Shown: positions 51,783 to 61,418 of the stretch, in pieces | Layout: every line of letters begins with the position of its first letter | Numbering within the stretch: the stretch's first letter is position 1 | Assembly (NCBI GenBank): GCA_938084685.1 | Contig: CALKGE010000001.1 | Location: forward strand, 62,001 to 126,000 | DNA from: an uncultured Pirellulaceae bacterium | GTDB taxonomy: Bacteria; Planctomycetota; Planctomycetia; Pirellulales; Pirellulaceae | DNA: 64,000 nt | Direction: 5' to 3' | Notes under the pieces: generated by a model | What the model was told of the DNA's origin: nothing | Database searches by the model: none | Seen by the model: only the letters and a program-made list of their open reading frames with translations | Made by a program: the position numbers and the translations under genes

Positions 51783-53183
51783 ATGATGTCGTCCAATTTA
51801 CACATTCAGACATACGCCGATGCTCAGGCATTCCTGTTCAGTCGCTTTGATCTCGAGCGAACCATGAATTCATCATCCCCGGATACGTTCAAACTTGATC
51901 GCATGCGGCAATTAGCCGAACTATTGGGGAACCCGCAAAGCAAACTATCCTGTATCCATATTGCCGGCACGAAAGGAAAAGGATCTGTCTCATCCATGGT
52001 GAGCCAGATTCTGACCGATGCTGGATATAGTACCGGACTGTTTATTTCCCCCCACCTGGAACATCTGCGGCAACGGTTTTGTATTAACAACGCTCCCTGC
52101 AGCGAAGAGGACTTTCTTCGTATCATCCAGCAAATCGTCCCGGCCGTCGAGGAAATGGATCGACGCGATGGTGAACAGCCTGAATTCGACCTGAAGCCAA
52201 CATTTTTTGAAATCACAACCCTGTTCGCGTTTCTCTATTTTCATCAGGCCAATGTAAACGTCGCCGTAGTCGAAGTGGGACTCGGAGGACGACTCGACAG
52301 CACAAATATCTGTGAACCGATCGTCACTGCCATTACGAATATTGGGTTGGATCACACAAAAATTCTGGGAGATACGCTGGAGCTTATTGCCAGGGAAAAG
52401 GCTGGAATCATCAAACCTGAAGTTCCCGTGGTCAGCGGCTGCACGGTGGACGCTCCAATGCAGGAAATTGAAACCATCGCCAAACATCAGCACGCTCCTG
52501 TACTTCGACTGGGGCGCGACATCGTCGTCTCCGCCGCTGATGATCCTGCAATTCACCCCAATCTGAAGCATGTCTCAATCCAGGGGGAAGTCATGTGGTC
52601 TGATCTGAATATCGGCATACCGGGACAACACCAGATCACCAACGCTGCTGTCTGTCTGGGGCTCATTTATGAACTACGTAAACAAGGGTTTACGATCCCT
52701 GATGAAGCGGTTCGGTCCGGTCTGGCAAATGTAACATGCCCTGGACGTCTTGAGTTGATCGAAACGTCCCCTCGTATACTGCTCGATGTTTCCCACAATC
52801 CAGGTTCTGCGACGGCCTTGACCCATTTTCTCCGTCAAAATTTCTCCGGAACCAGAATGCATCTCATTCTGAGCTGCAGCAGAGACAAACAGTACAACGA
52901 GATCGTCAAGCTTCTGGCACCTGAATTTCACAGTATCACCTTGACCCGCTTTCAAAAGAATCCCCGCGCGGTGGAACCAGAGGAACTCTACCAGCACGCA
53001 GTTACGGCCTGCAACAATCTGGCACCGAGAAAAGAGATTGTGGAGAATCCGCAGGATGCCCTGAAATCGGCCCTCGATAACGCCAAGGCTGAAGATCTGA
53101 TCGTCATTACCGGATCTTTCTACCTGATCGCCGAATTAAGGCCGCTGGTGATCCAGAAAGCCGATCAGCACCGCGAACAATAG
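51783..53183 (+). CDS. folC: Bifunctional folylpolyglutamate synthase / dihydrofolate synthase
   Basis: A 466-residue Mur-ligase-fold enzyme that adds glutamate to folates. The ATP-binding loop is HIAGTKGKGSVSSMV, followed by ISPHLEHLRQRF, EVGLGGRLDSTN and TNIGLDHTKILGDTLELIAREKAGIIK, and the C-terminal DVSHNPGSATAL. All active-site blocks are present. The double ATG at 51783/51786 is preferred to the track start at 51690, which adds 31 residues unlike any FolC. Whether it has both activities cannot be decided from motifs. Confidence 0.94.
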   Translation: MMSSNLHIQTYADAQAFLFSRFDLERTMNSSSPDTFKLDRMRQLAELLGNPQSKLSCIHIAGTKGKGSVSSMVSQILTDAGYSTGLFISPHLEHLRQRFCINNAPCSEEDFLRIIQQIVPAVEEMDRRDGEQPEFDLKPTFFEITTLFAFLYFHQANVNVAVVEVGLGGRLDSTNICEPIVTAITNIGLDHTKILGDTLELIAREKAGIIKPEVPVVSGCTVDAPMQEIETIAKHQHAPVLRLGRDIVVSAADDPAIHPNLKHVSIQGEVMWSDLNIGIPGQHQITNAAVCLGLIYELRKQGFTIPDEAVRSGLANVTCPGRLELIETSPRILLDVSHNPGSATALTHFLRQNFSGTRMHLILSCSRDKQYNEIVKLLAPEFHSITLTRFQKNPRAVEPEELYQHAVTACNNLAPRKEIVENPQDALKSALDNAKAEDLIVITGSFYLIAELRPLVIQKADQHREQ

Positions 53184-53210
53184 AACAGGTTGTAAAGGCA
53201 ATCAATCGCA

Positions 53211-54641
53211 TCAAGCCAGAATGGGCTTGATAACTTCGCCGGCGACATCCGTCAAACGGAAATCCCGACCCTGATAAGGGAACGTGAGTTGCTGGTGATC
53301 GATCCCCAGCTGATGCAACATTGTTGCGTGCAGGTCGTTAATGTGTACAACGTTTTCGACCGCATTGTATCCAAGTTCATCTGTAGCTCCATACGTCATG
53401 CCTCCCCGTATCCCTCCTCCAGCCAGAAACATACTGAAAGCACGCATGTGGTGATCGCGACCGACTGCACCTTTGTTGGATTGGGCCATCGGAGTTCGAC
53501 CAAACTCGCCACCGAATACGATTAATGTATCCCGCAACATATCGCGCTGCTTCAAATCCTTGATCAATGCAGCGGTAGGTCGATCACACAATCCTGTACA
53601 AATACCCATATAACGCACCAGATCATTGTGATGATCCCAGCCTCGATGATACAGATGGATGAACCGTACTCCATTTTCAGCAAGACGGCGGGCCAAAAGG
53701 CAATTGTAGGCATACGAACCATCTGCTCCTGAAACACCATACATTTCCAGCGTCTCCTGGGATTCCTGGCTAATATCCATCAGTTCCGGTACTGACTGCT
53801 GCATCCTGAAAGCAAGTTCATACTGCTGAATCCGAGTGCGGATCTCGGGATTGTCCACCACCTGATCCCTGATTCCATTCAGTCCGTTGACAACTTCGAT
53901 CACTCGTTGCTGCTGATCACGGCTGACACCGGCAGGATTCCGTACGAAGTGAACAGGATCTCCTGTGGAATTGAACTGAATCCCCTGAAATCGGCCCGGC
54001 AAAAATCCGCTGTGCCATTGTCGCGTGGCAATCGGTTGCGGATTGCGACCTCCTTTGCTTGTTAACACAACAAACCCTGGCAAATTTGCTGATTCACTTC
54101 CCAGCCCATATGTCACCCACGATCCCATACTGGGGCGGCCGGAGATCGAAGTGCCAGTGTTCATGACGGTGTGTGCCGGATCATGGTTAATCTGATCCGT
54201 ATGCAGGCTATTGATAATGCACAACTCGTCAGCAACAGATCCGAGGTGAGGAAAGACTTCGGAAATTTGCTGACCTGACTCACCAAAACGCTTAAATGGA
54301 ATCATGGGAGCCTGACAGACAAGTTTCTGACCCTGAAGCTGAGCGATCGGCTGATTGGCAGTGTAAGACTCAGGCATCGGTTGACCATGCATCTCCTTCA
54401 GTTTTGGTTTGAAGTCAAATGACTCCAGATGAGATGGACCACCTGCCATACAAAGAAAAATCACCCGCTTGGCTTTGACTGGATAATGTGGCGTCCCGTC
54501 TATCCCTGCTGCCAGACCTTCTGCGGCAGTGGCTTCTGATTGGCACAAACCTGCCAAAGCTGCCAAGCCCAATCCTCCAGAGGTACGCCCCAGAAATGCC
54601 CGTCTGGTTAATTCCGCAGTATGTTCGTTAATTGAATTCAT
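53211..54641 (-). CDS. DUF1501 protein with Tat-type leader (cytochrome cluster copy 1)
   Basis: A 476-residue member of the DUF1501 family (alkaline phosphatase/sulfatase-like fold) that is greatly expanded in planctomycetes. ATG 54641 is chosen because it places a twin-arginine leader (TRRAFLGRTSGGLGLAALAGL) at the N-terminus; the track start at 54788 lies inside the upstream gene. VIFLCMAGGPSHLESFDFKPKL and FGGEFGRTPM are the family hallmarks. It follows the DUF1549/DUF1553 gene by 37 bases, the usual pairing. The exact biochemical role of these pairs is unproven. Confidence 0.93.
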   Translation of the reverse strand: MNSINEHTAELTRRAFLGRTSGGLGLAALAGLCQSEATAAEGLAAGIDGTPHYPVKAKRVIFLCMAGGPSHLESFDFKPKLKEMHGQPMPESYTANQPIAQLQGQKLVCQAPMIPFKRFGESGQQISEVFPHLGSVADELCIINSLHTDQINHDPAHTVMNTGTSISGRPSMGSWVTYGLGSESANLPGFVVLTSKGGRNPQPIATRQWHSGFLPGRFQGIQFNSTGDPVHFVRNPAGVSRDQQQRVIEVVNGLNGIRDQVVDNPEIRTRIQQYELAFRMQQSVPELMDISQESQETLEMYGVSGADGSYAYNCLLARRLAENGVRFIHLYHRGWDHHNDLVRYMGICTGLCDRPTAALIKDLKQRDMLRDTLIVFGGEFGRTPMAQSNKGAVGRDHHMRAFSMFLAGGGIRGGMTYGATDELGYNAVENVVHINDLHATMLHQLGIDHQQLTFPYQGRDFRLTDVAGEVIKPILA

Positions 54642-54678
54642 TTGAGAGTTCACCCTTGAATCCTTGAATCCTTGTATG

Positions 54679-57000
54679 TTAATTCCGGTAAATCGCTTCA
54701 TTGACATTAAGTAACGCTCGACCCACCATGGCCCAGGCCGAAGCTTCACTAATCTCAATTCCTGCATCAAGCTGAAACTGACCCACACGCTGCAGCTGCT
54801 TCGCTGCTTCGAGATCCGTAGCGTACTGGAGTTTTAGCTGCTCGAGTAATTCGGCGACCTTTGACATTTCAGCGACCGTTGCACTACGCGACAGAACCGT
54901 CCGGAACAACCACTGAATCCGTTGCTCGTCCGTCTTACCACCTTCCAGGATCACACGTTGTCCGAGAGCTCGAGCTGCTTCTACGTACGTCGGGTCATTC
55001 AGCAACGTCAACGCAGCCGAAGGAGTGTTCGAAACTGATCGCTGAGCGACACATTCTTCCCTTGTCGGAGCGTCAAACGCCAGCATCGACGGATGTACAA
55101 AGGTACGTTGCCAGTGAGTATATAACCCTCGCCTGTACTGTTGGTCTCCGGTATCGGCTACCCAGCGGCGAGTTGGAAAATTGAGGTACTGCCAGTATCC
55201 GGCCGGCTGATAAGGAAATGCGCTGGGGCCGCCCACGGTGGGGTCCAACAAACCGGAAGTCGCCAACGCCGTATCCCGAATGAATTCAGCATCCAATCGC
55301 CAGCGAAGCTGTCTGGCAAAAAACCTGTTTTCAGGATCCACCTGAATCGCTTGCTGCGAAATTAGTGAACTCTGCCGATACGTATGCGATGAAACGATGT
55401 ACCTGATCAACCCCTTCACGTCCCAGCCTGAATCCATAAAACGGTGAGCCAGGAAGTCTAACAGTTCCGGATGAGTTGGGGCTTCACCCTGAGCGCCTAT
55501 GTCATCCAGTCGCGGAGTGATCCCACGGCCAAAGAAGAGTTTCCAGAGCCGGTTTACAAACACCCGACTCGTCAATGGATTGTCTTTGGAAACAATCCAG
55601 TTTGCCAGGTCGAGTCGTGTTAGCCGATCCTCTCGATCTTCGTTTTGAATTCTGAGCGAAGCCGGAACCGCTGGTAATACCACGGCACCGGACTTGTCCA
55701 ACCAGTCGCCTCGCGGCAGGATACGAATCTCCCGCGGAGTCACACTTTTGGTGATCATGGTTCGTACGAATTTTTTCTCCAGTTCGGCTCGAGCTTCTGT
55801 TAATGCTTCAATCTTCGCCTGATCCCCGGCCACTTGAGCCTTCTCAAGTTCGATTTCAATCCGCTCCAACTCCGCTCGCTGCGGCAGCGTGGCAACTCGA
55901 ATCTCCGGATCCCGACGGCCACCGCCGTACTTTCCTACTTCCTGAATATCCGCAAAAAATGCTCCGAAGCTGTAAAAATCCCTGGTCGTAAACGGATCAT
56001 ACTTATGGTCATGACATTCTGCACAACCCAGGGTAATGCCTAACCAGGCGCCGGCTGTCGTCCGTATACGATCAGCAGCATGCTTGACGATATACTCGCC
56101 AGGTTGAGCACCACCCTCTTCGGTCGTCTTATTAAGTCGGTTGTATCCAGTTGCAATGATCTGCCACTCGGTTGGTTCCGCCAAAAGATCCCCGGCCAAC
56201 TGTTCAATGGTGAAGGTATCAAATGGCGTGTTTTCATTAAAGGACTTGATCACATAGTCACGGTACGGAGAAATGTGAACCGTGACATCACTGTGATAAC
56301 CACCTGAATCCGCATAACGAACAAGATCCAGCCATTGCTGAGCCATCCGCTCACCAAAACTCTCGGAAGCCAAAAACCGTTCTACGATCGATGCGTAAGA
56401 CTGTTGGCCATCCACAAATTCCTGAACCTCTTCGAGTGAGGGCGGTAGGCCTCGAAGATCAAAACTGAGACGACGTAACAACGTCACCTTGTCAGCCAAT
56501 TCACTCTGGGACAGACCAGGGCTGCTTTGCTGTATTTGATTTGCTATGAAACTGTCAATTTCATTGGCAATCTGAGCTCCCTTTACCTCAGGCACTTCAG
56601 GCGCAACCAATGGCCGAAAGGCCCAATGGGACTCCCACCGCGCGCCTTCCTCAACCCAACGGCGGAGAACGTCCTTCTGTTTTCCCGTTAGCGGTTTTTG
56701 AAAATGCGGCGGAGGCATCACCAGCTCCGGCGATGATTCCTGAATACGCATGACAAGCAGACTTGCCTGGGGATCTCCCGGCCTTACCGCAACGCTTCCA
56801 TCCCGGTCCGCTTTGGCAAAGGCTTCCAAATCCAACCGCAGGTCTGCTTCACGTTGTGCAGCATCCGGACCGTGACAGGCAAAACAATGCTTGGCAAGAA
56901 TGGGACGGACATCCCGACTAAAGGAAACCGTCGGCTCGGACGCAGATAGTGATCCTGCCCACAGGATTGTGAGTGATAAAAGTGAATAGAGTAATTTCAT
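54679..57000 (-). CDS. PSCyt1-DUF1549-DUF1553 cytochrome-type protein
   Basis: A 773-residue secreted protein with signal peptide (LLYSLLSLTILWAGSLSAS). The cytochrome domain has the haem motif CFACH (near residue 39-43) within ILAKHCFACHGPDA, with MPP as a possible sixth-ligand region. DUF1549 (PSCyt2) and DUF1553 (PSD1) follow, including a second CxxCH (CAECHDHKYDPF) and NPLTSRVFVNRLWKLFFGRGI. These families occur together mainly in planctomycetes and relatives. Start codon directly follows the upstream stop (TAAATG), so the pair is coupled. Proposed role: periplasmic redox protein, substrate unknown. Confidence 0.94.
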   Translation of the reverse strand: MKLLYSLLSLTILWAGSLSASEPTVSFSRDVRPILAKHCFACHGPDAAQREADLRLDLEAFAKADRDGSVAVRPGDPQASLLVMRIQESSPELVMPPPHFQKPLTGKQKDVLRRWVEEGARWESHWAFRPLVAPEVPEVKGAQIANEIDSFIANQIQQSSPGLSQSELADKVTLLRRLSFDLRGLPPSLEEVQEFVDGQQSYASIVERFLASESFGERMAQQWLDLVRYADSGGYHSDVTVHISPYRDYVIKSFNENTPFDTFTIEQLAGDLLAEPTEWQIIATGYNRLNKTTEEGGAQPGEYIVKHAADRIRTTAGAWLGITLGCAECHDHKYDPFTTRDFYSFGAFFADIQEVGKYGGGRRDPEIRVATLPQRAELERIEIELEKAQVAGDQAKIEALTEARAELEKKFVRTMITKSVTPREIRILPRGDWLDKSGAVVLPAVPASLRIQNEDREDRLTRLDLANWIVSKDNPLTSRVFVNRLWKLFFGRGITPRLDDIGAQGEAPTHPELLDFLAHRFMDSGWDVKGLIRYIVSSHTYRQSSLISQQAIQVDPENRFFARQLRWRLDAEFIRDTALATSGLLDPTVGGPSAFPYQPAGYWQYLNFPTRRWVADTGDQQYRRGLYTHWQRTFVHPSMLAFDAPTREECVAQRSVSNTPSAALTLLNDPTYVEAARALGQRVILEGGKTDEQRIQWLFRTVLSRSATVAEMSKVAELLEQLKLQYATDLEAAKQLQRVGQFQLDAGIEISEASAWAMVGRALLNVNEAIYRN

Positions 57001-59877
57001 TTACCTGGTGCCCTTGAGTGTGCTCAGAAAGCTGACCACGTCCGCTAATTCCTGGACTGTCAGATTCTTGATTAAATCCTGAGGCATAATGGAAACAGTA
57101 TCTGCCTGTTTTATATCGATTTCTGCTGGCAGGACACTGTGTTGCTCACCGTGCGAGTCCACATAAAACTGCCTCCCGTCACGATCTTCGCCAACTTGCA
57201 TTCCGGTGATCAATCGCCCATCGTCAAGTATCAGTTTCCAGGCCTGAAATCGAGGAGCTATGTTGCGACTGGGTTGGACAATTGACTCAAGGATTTTGTC
57301 ATAAGCAAGTGTATCACCGATTCGACTTAAATCCGGTCCAACCTCGTTTCCTCGACCATCTACCTGATGACACTGGAAACAGCCTCCAGACTGACCATTG
57401 TAAAAGACACGTTCTCCACGAGTGGGATCCCCCTGAGGCAACACGGAAACCCAGTCCGCAACAGAACGTTTCTTCCATGATTCCGGGACAACCGGCGACG
57501 AGGTAAGTTTTTCAAGCAAACTTTTTTCTTGTTCGGTACGAACGTTTTCCTGCAAGGCGAGCAACTCCTGAGGTTTGGGAAGATAACCACGCAATGAACG
57601 CAATGCCTCTTCCGCTACCGCGCCATCTTCACTTCCGGAAAATTCCAATAGCGCATCCGTATTCTCTTTAGAATCTGGCTGCATCGCGGCGACTGCCATT
57701 GTCCGAGTCTCACTGGTTAACGACTGATTAGCCGCAATGGTTCGAATCACATTCTGAGCTTTAACATCAGGGTGCACCTGGAGTTTGGCAATCACTTCAC
57801 GGACAACCTGACTGTCATTTCCTGAAAGAAGTTGGGACAGTGCTGCCACACTTCCCAACGCATGAGTCGGTGAGATATTACGAATCGCATAACGTCGCAG
57901 ATCTTCCGAGGCATGTTCATCTTCCAGAATACGTTGTGCAAACCAATCATTTCCCGTCTTGTCCACGTTAACTGGTGAATTACCTTCAAGCAGATCCAAC
58001 GTCGCCAAAGCTGTCTGAATAAGTTTCTCACTGGTAGCAATCGAGAAAAGATTTTCGTTGAGCATCTGCTTCCATTCCGTCAGGGACTGATCACCAATCC
58101 ACTTGAGTGCAAGAAACCGAAGTCGCTGATCAGGGTGTCGTAACAACTGGTCCAGGGAACGTTGCAGCGATGCCGGAGCAGATTGCTGTTGTAATAGAAC
58201 GATTGCCAACTGCACATCAACTGATGCATGCGCATCAAACGGTTTGGACAAATCGAAGGTTGCTCCCGGATTCCTCATGCTTTGACGAGCGGCCTGGCGC
58301 AGGAATGAATCCTCGCTGGCCAACGCAGTTTCCAGTAATGAATACAGCTCGCCACTACCGCTGGCCCGCGTCTTCCGCCAGGCTGCCGCTTTCACCATGG
58401 CGTCGCTGTCGCCGGATAATACCGTTAACAACTGACTATCGGACAATCGCAACCTTGTGACAGCTACCTCCCGTACTCGCTGATTCTCATCCTGAATCAG
58501 CTGATCTGCAAGTTCAGGCGAAACCAGCCCCACCTGATCCAGCGCCAAAATGGCTTCGACACGGATCCGAGCCTCTTTGGAACTGCGGGCAACATCTTCC
58601 AAATACTGTAAATCATCTTTTCCACTCCGGGCAAGCTGCTGCGCGGCACGACGTCGTACAGGAAGATCCTGATGCAACAAGCGATCCCGCAGCGATTCCA
58701 CCTGCGAAGGTAATGGCGTCGTCACTTTCCGGGAGCGGATTCTCCAAACGCGCCCAAACCCGTGAATGTTGTAACTCTTATCAACCCAATCGGTCATGTA
58801 TAAGCTTCCATCGGGAGCCGTTGTCAGGCTGATGGGGCGAAACCGATCATCACCCTGAATAACTGTTGTCATCTCTGTCCGAAAGGAGGCTCCCTGCGGA
58901 ATTAAACGATGAAATTCCAATCGATTGTGAATCCAGGCAGCCGTGACAAAAACGCCCCCGAGATAGTCCGCAGGTAAATGAGTCGACTCGTAAGCCAGGA
59001 CTCCTGACGGACCGTCTCCCACGCCCGAGGCCATCGGCAACATACCTGGATTTTCACCATTCCAGGCTGTATAGGGATGAAGCCCCTTTCTTCCATATTT
59101 GAATCGATAGCCATAATCCCCATGAGCAACAACATGATTCAATCGGCATGGAGGACGTGAATCGGCGTCATTATCGACCATGAACATGCGACCAAAAGCA
59201 TCGATGGTCGTTCTGTAAGGATTCCAAAAACCTGTCGCGTAACGTTCCAAACGTGAACCGTCGGCTCGCATGCGGAAAATGCTGCCTCCTTCACCGCCAC
59301 CGCTGACCACCGAGCCATCCGATCCCACCATCGAATAGTCTTCCCCCAGGTTTTCCCCTAATCCAAAAAAAACGTCACCATCTTCATTGAAGGAAAAGCC
59401 GGAAATCCCGTTATGGGGATAGTTCCCTTTCGTGATGAGATGAACTACCGTTCGGTTCTCCTCGGCCACGCCGTCATGATCACTATCTCGCAAAATCATC
59501 ACACTTCGACGAGTCGCCAGATAGATGTCACCATTGGGGTGCGCCGCCAGATTCATCGTCTGTGTCGTCCCTTCGAAGAAAACAGTCTTCTTATCTGCGC
59601 GACCGTCTCCATCCGTGTCCTGGAACCAGAGCACGCGATCATGCTTCGGGCCTGCATAGTTCTCAGGAGGAAAATGTGTATGACATTCAACCACCAACAC
59701 CTTGCCATCGTGTGTAACAGCGATGCCAGTCGGAGTGGTCAGATCGGGATGAGAAACGAATTCTTCCAAAATCAACCGATCATCAAGTACACTCGGAGGC
59801 TTCGAGCCGTCAGCTAACTGCCCGAATGTGATATTGGTGAAAAGCAGGCTCATAACAGCCAGTAAGTAACTGCGCAT
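57001..59877 (-). CDS. PVC-type membrane-bound dehydrogenase/haem-binding protein
   Basis: A 958-residue secreted protein. After a signal peptide comes a beta-propeller-like N-terminal half of the PVC membrane-bound dehydrogenase type (GIAVTHDGKVLVVECHTHFPPE; LYMTDWVDKSYNIHGFGRVWRI). A middle section (~405-800) has HEAT-type repeats (RVEAILALDQVGLVSPELADQL). The C-terminal domain binds haem through CFQCH within GERVFYNGQSGGCFQCHQVDG, and ends VQELADVVSFLSTL. It may oxidise an alcohol or sugar and pass electrons to the c-type haem; the substrate is unknown. Confidence 0.93.
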   Translation of the reverse strand: MRSYLLAVMSLLFTNITFGQLADGSKPPSVLDDRLILEEFVSHPDLTTPTGIAVTHDGKVLVVECHTHFPPENYAGPKHDRVLWFQDTDGDGRADKKTVFFEGTTQTMNLAAHPNGDIYLATRRSVMILRDSDHDGVAEENRTVVHLITKGNYPHNGISGFSFNEDGDVFFGLGENLGEDYSMVGSDGSVVSGGGEGGSIFRMRADGSRLERYATGFWNPYRTTIDAFGRMFMVDNDADSRPPCRLNHVVAHGDYGYRFKYGRKGLHPYTAWNGENPGMLPMASGVGDGPSGVLAYESTHLPADYLGGVFVTAAWIHNRLEFHRLIPQGASFRTEMTTVIQGDDRFRPISLTTAPDGSLYMTDWVDKSYNIHGFGRVWRIRSRKVTTPLPSQVESLRDRLLHQDLPVRRRAAQQLARSGKDDLQYLEDVARSSKEARIRVEAILALDQVGLVSPELADQLIQDENQRVREVAVTRLRLSDSQLLTVLSGDSDAMVKAAAWRKTRASGSGELYSLLETALASEDSFLRQAARQSMRNPGATFDLSKPFDAHASVDVQLAIVLLQQQSAPASLQRSLDQLLRHPDQRLRFLALKWIGDQSLTEWKQMLNENLFSIATSEKLIQTALATLDLLEGNSPVNVDKTGNDWFAQRILEDEHASEDLRRYAIRNISPTHALGSVAALSQLLSGNDSQVVREVIAKLQVHPDVKAQNVIRTIAANQSLTSETRTMAVAAMQPDSKENTDALLEFSGSEDGAVAEEALRSLRGYLPKPQELLALQENVRTEQEKSLLEKLTSSPVVPESWKKRSVADWVSVLPQGDPTRGERVFYNGQSGGCFQCHQVDGRGNEVGPDLSRIGDTLAYDKILESIVQPSRNIAPRFQAWKLILDDGRLITGMQVGEDRDGRQFYVDSHGEQHSVLPAEIDIKQADTVSIMPQDLIKNLTVQELADVVSFLSTLKGTR

Positions 59878-59938
59878 TTCTATTCTCCTGTCGCTCTAAG
59901 TCTCAATTTTAACCCATCAACCCCCGGTTCGATGGTAC

Positions 59939-60385
59939 TTAACGTTCTGAAGAGAAAGAACGTTTCAAAGCAGATGGAATTCTCGCCGGCAGCGGTTTTT
60001 CTTCTGCCGGGAGCAAACCCGCAGCCCGCTTTGCCTGAAGGATCTGTTGGCCTTTGAGGAAGGTGGCGCGATCCAGCGATTCAAAATCATGAATTCGCAC
60101 GCCGAGATAGATTTGAGTTTCACCTTTCTGAGAACTCAGGGCGCGATGTGTTAGCAGTGGAGCAACTCCAACGATTGGCAGATACGACAACCCCGGAATC
60201 CCTCGATAAATCGCGCCTTCTGCTCCATAACGGACATTGCCGAGCAGTACGAAACCACCATCCGGCACATTGACTGTTGTTCCGACCGAGGTGATTTGAC
60301 CCGATGGCAGTATTACCACCTGAGCATCGACCTGCGCAGCTGCAGCGATCAGCAGAATGAAAGTAAGCAGGCTCTTACCATACAT
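59939..60385 (-). CDS. Small secreted protein of the DUF1501/WD40 cluster
   Basis: ATG 60385 gives a 148-residue product with a signal peptide (SLLTFILLIAAAAQVDAQ). The track start at 60478 overlaps the WD40 gene and has no support. The mature part is Gly/Val-rich with VPDGGFVLLGNVRYGAEGAIYRG, then YLPIVGVAPLLTHRA, then a helical basic C-terminus. No named family is recognised. It lies ten bases after the WD40 gene, so it belongs to that transcript. Confidence 0.8.
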   Translation of the reverse strand: MYGKSLLTFILLIAAAAQVDAQVVILPSGQITSVGTTVNVPDGGFVLLGNVRYGAEGAIYRGIPGLSYLPIVGVAPLLTHRALSSQKGETQIYLGVRIHDFESLDRATFLKGQQILQAKRAAGLLPAEEKPLPARIPSALKRSFSSER

Positions 60386-60395
60386 CTTACTTCTC

Positions 60396-61418
60396 TTATT
60401 TAGCCTCGGCGGGCTTCGCTTCGAGCCGGCAGATTTGCGCAGAACCATTGGAGCTGGCAAGCGCAACCTGAATACCATCCGGATGCATCGCTAGTTCACG
60501 CGCGACATCACCGAATTTCACTCGATGGAAATCCTTGTCTTCCGAGGGGTTAATAAAGACCAGATGAGCTCCCGCTGAACCACCTACACCGATCACGAGA
60601 TAGCCATCTTCATGTTGATACATTTGCCAGGCAATTGCCTGCAAACCGTCGATCGACCAGGTTTTTCCAGCTTCCTTCGTTTCCACATCCATGGAAATTA
60701 CTAATGGAGTCTGAACCGCTCCCAACGGATTAGTCCCTTTGTGCAAACCGCAAGCATAGAGTGTTTTATTGTCGAGACTCAACGCCATGCCACGAACTCC
60801 GCCGTAACTGACCTGCTGACCACCATTGTATGTATGTAGAGCCGCGCCGTCGTAATTGGCAATCTCTTTTGACTCAGCAACATTCCATCGTTTGATCTGG
60901 CCGGTCAAGTCACCGCTAAACAGAGTTCCATCGGTCGGATGCCAGAGCAGACTATACACATCACGCTCATGACCGACCAACTCGGCAACTAATTTACCGG
61001 TCTCCATTTCCCAAAGTTTTACAATCCGATCGTTACCTGCCGAAGCAAGTAATTTTCCGTCCGGACTGAGTGAAATGGCTCGAATCCAGCCTTTATGCGC
61101 CACGATTTCGCGAATCGGCTTGGGTTCTTCCCGATCATCCTCCACGTTCCAGAAAAACAACCGGTCGTCGTAGCCACTGCTGACAACGGTCTTACCGTCC
61201 TTGGAAAACTCAAGGCCACGTACCCATGAGTTATGGGCTTTGTAGACCTTCATGGAGTCGTCCGCCAGCGTCCAGCGGATGACTGAGAAGTCCTGCGAAG
61301 TACCAAACAGATAGCGGCCGGTCGGGTCGAAACGACACGAAATCAATGGCTTCGCGTATTTCAACGTCTTCGAAAGGTGAGTCGCTTTGGGGTCCGTCTT
61401 GCCGTCTGGAAAAGTCAT
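60396..61418 (-). CDS. WD40 repeat protein
   Basis: A 340-residue protein without signal peptide, consisting almost entirely of WD40 repeats: ISCRFDPTGRYLFGTSQDFSVIRW, VRGLEFSKDGKTVVSSGYDDRLFFW, IRAISLSPDGKLLASAGNDRIVKLW and VYSLLWHPTDGTLFSGDLTGQIKRW, with weaker repeats to the end. It would fold as one seven-bladed propeller, usually a protein-binding scaffold. The start ATG overlaps the DUF1501 stop by one base (TAATG). Absence of a signal, unlike its neighbours, is notable. Confidence 0.9.
   Translation of the reverse strand: MTFPDGKTDPKATHLSKTLKYAKPLISCRFDPTGRYLFGTSQDFSVIRWTLADDSMKVYKAHNSWVRGLEFSKDGKTVVSSGYDDRLFFWNVEDDREEPKPIREIVAHKGWIRAISLSPDGKLLASAGNDRIVKLWEMETGKLVAELVGHERDVYSLLWHPTDGTLFSGDLTGQIKRWNVAESKEIANYDGAALHTYNGGQQVSYGGVRGMALSLDNKTLYACGLHKGTNPLGAVQTPLVISMDVETKEAGKTWSIDGLQAIAWQMYQHEDGYLVIGVGGSAGAHLVFINPSEDKDFHRVKFGDVARELAMHPDGIQVALASSNGSAQICRLEAKPAEAK

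Noticed and set aside
54655-54670. CTTGAATC tandem pair between PSD1 and DUF1501 genes
   Set aside because: Two 8-bp copies only, in a 37-base gap; no convincing regulatory role.
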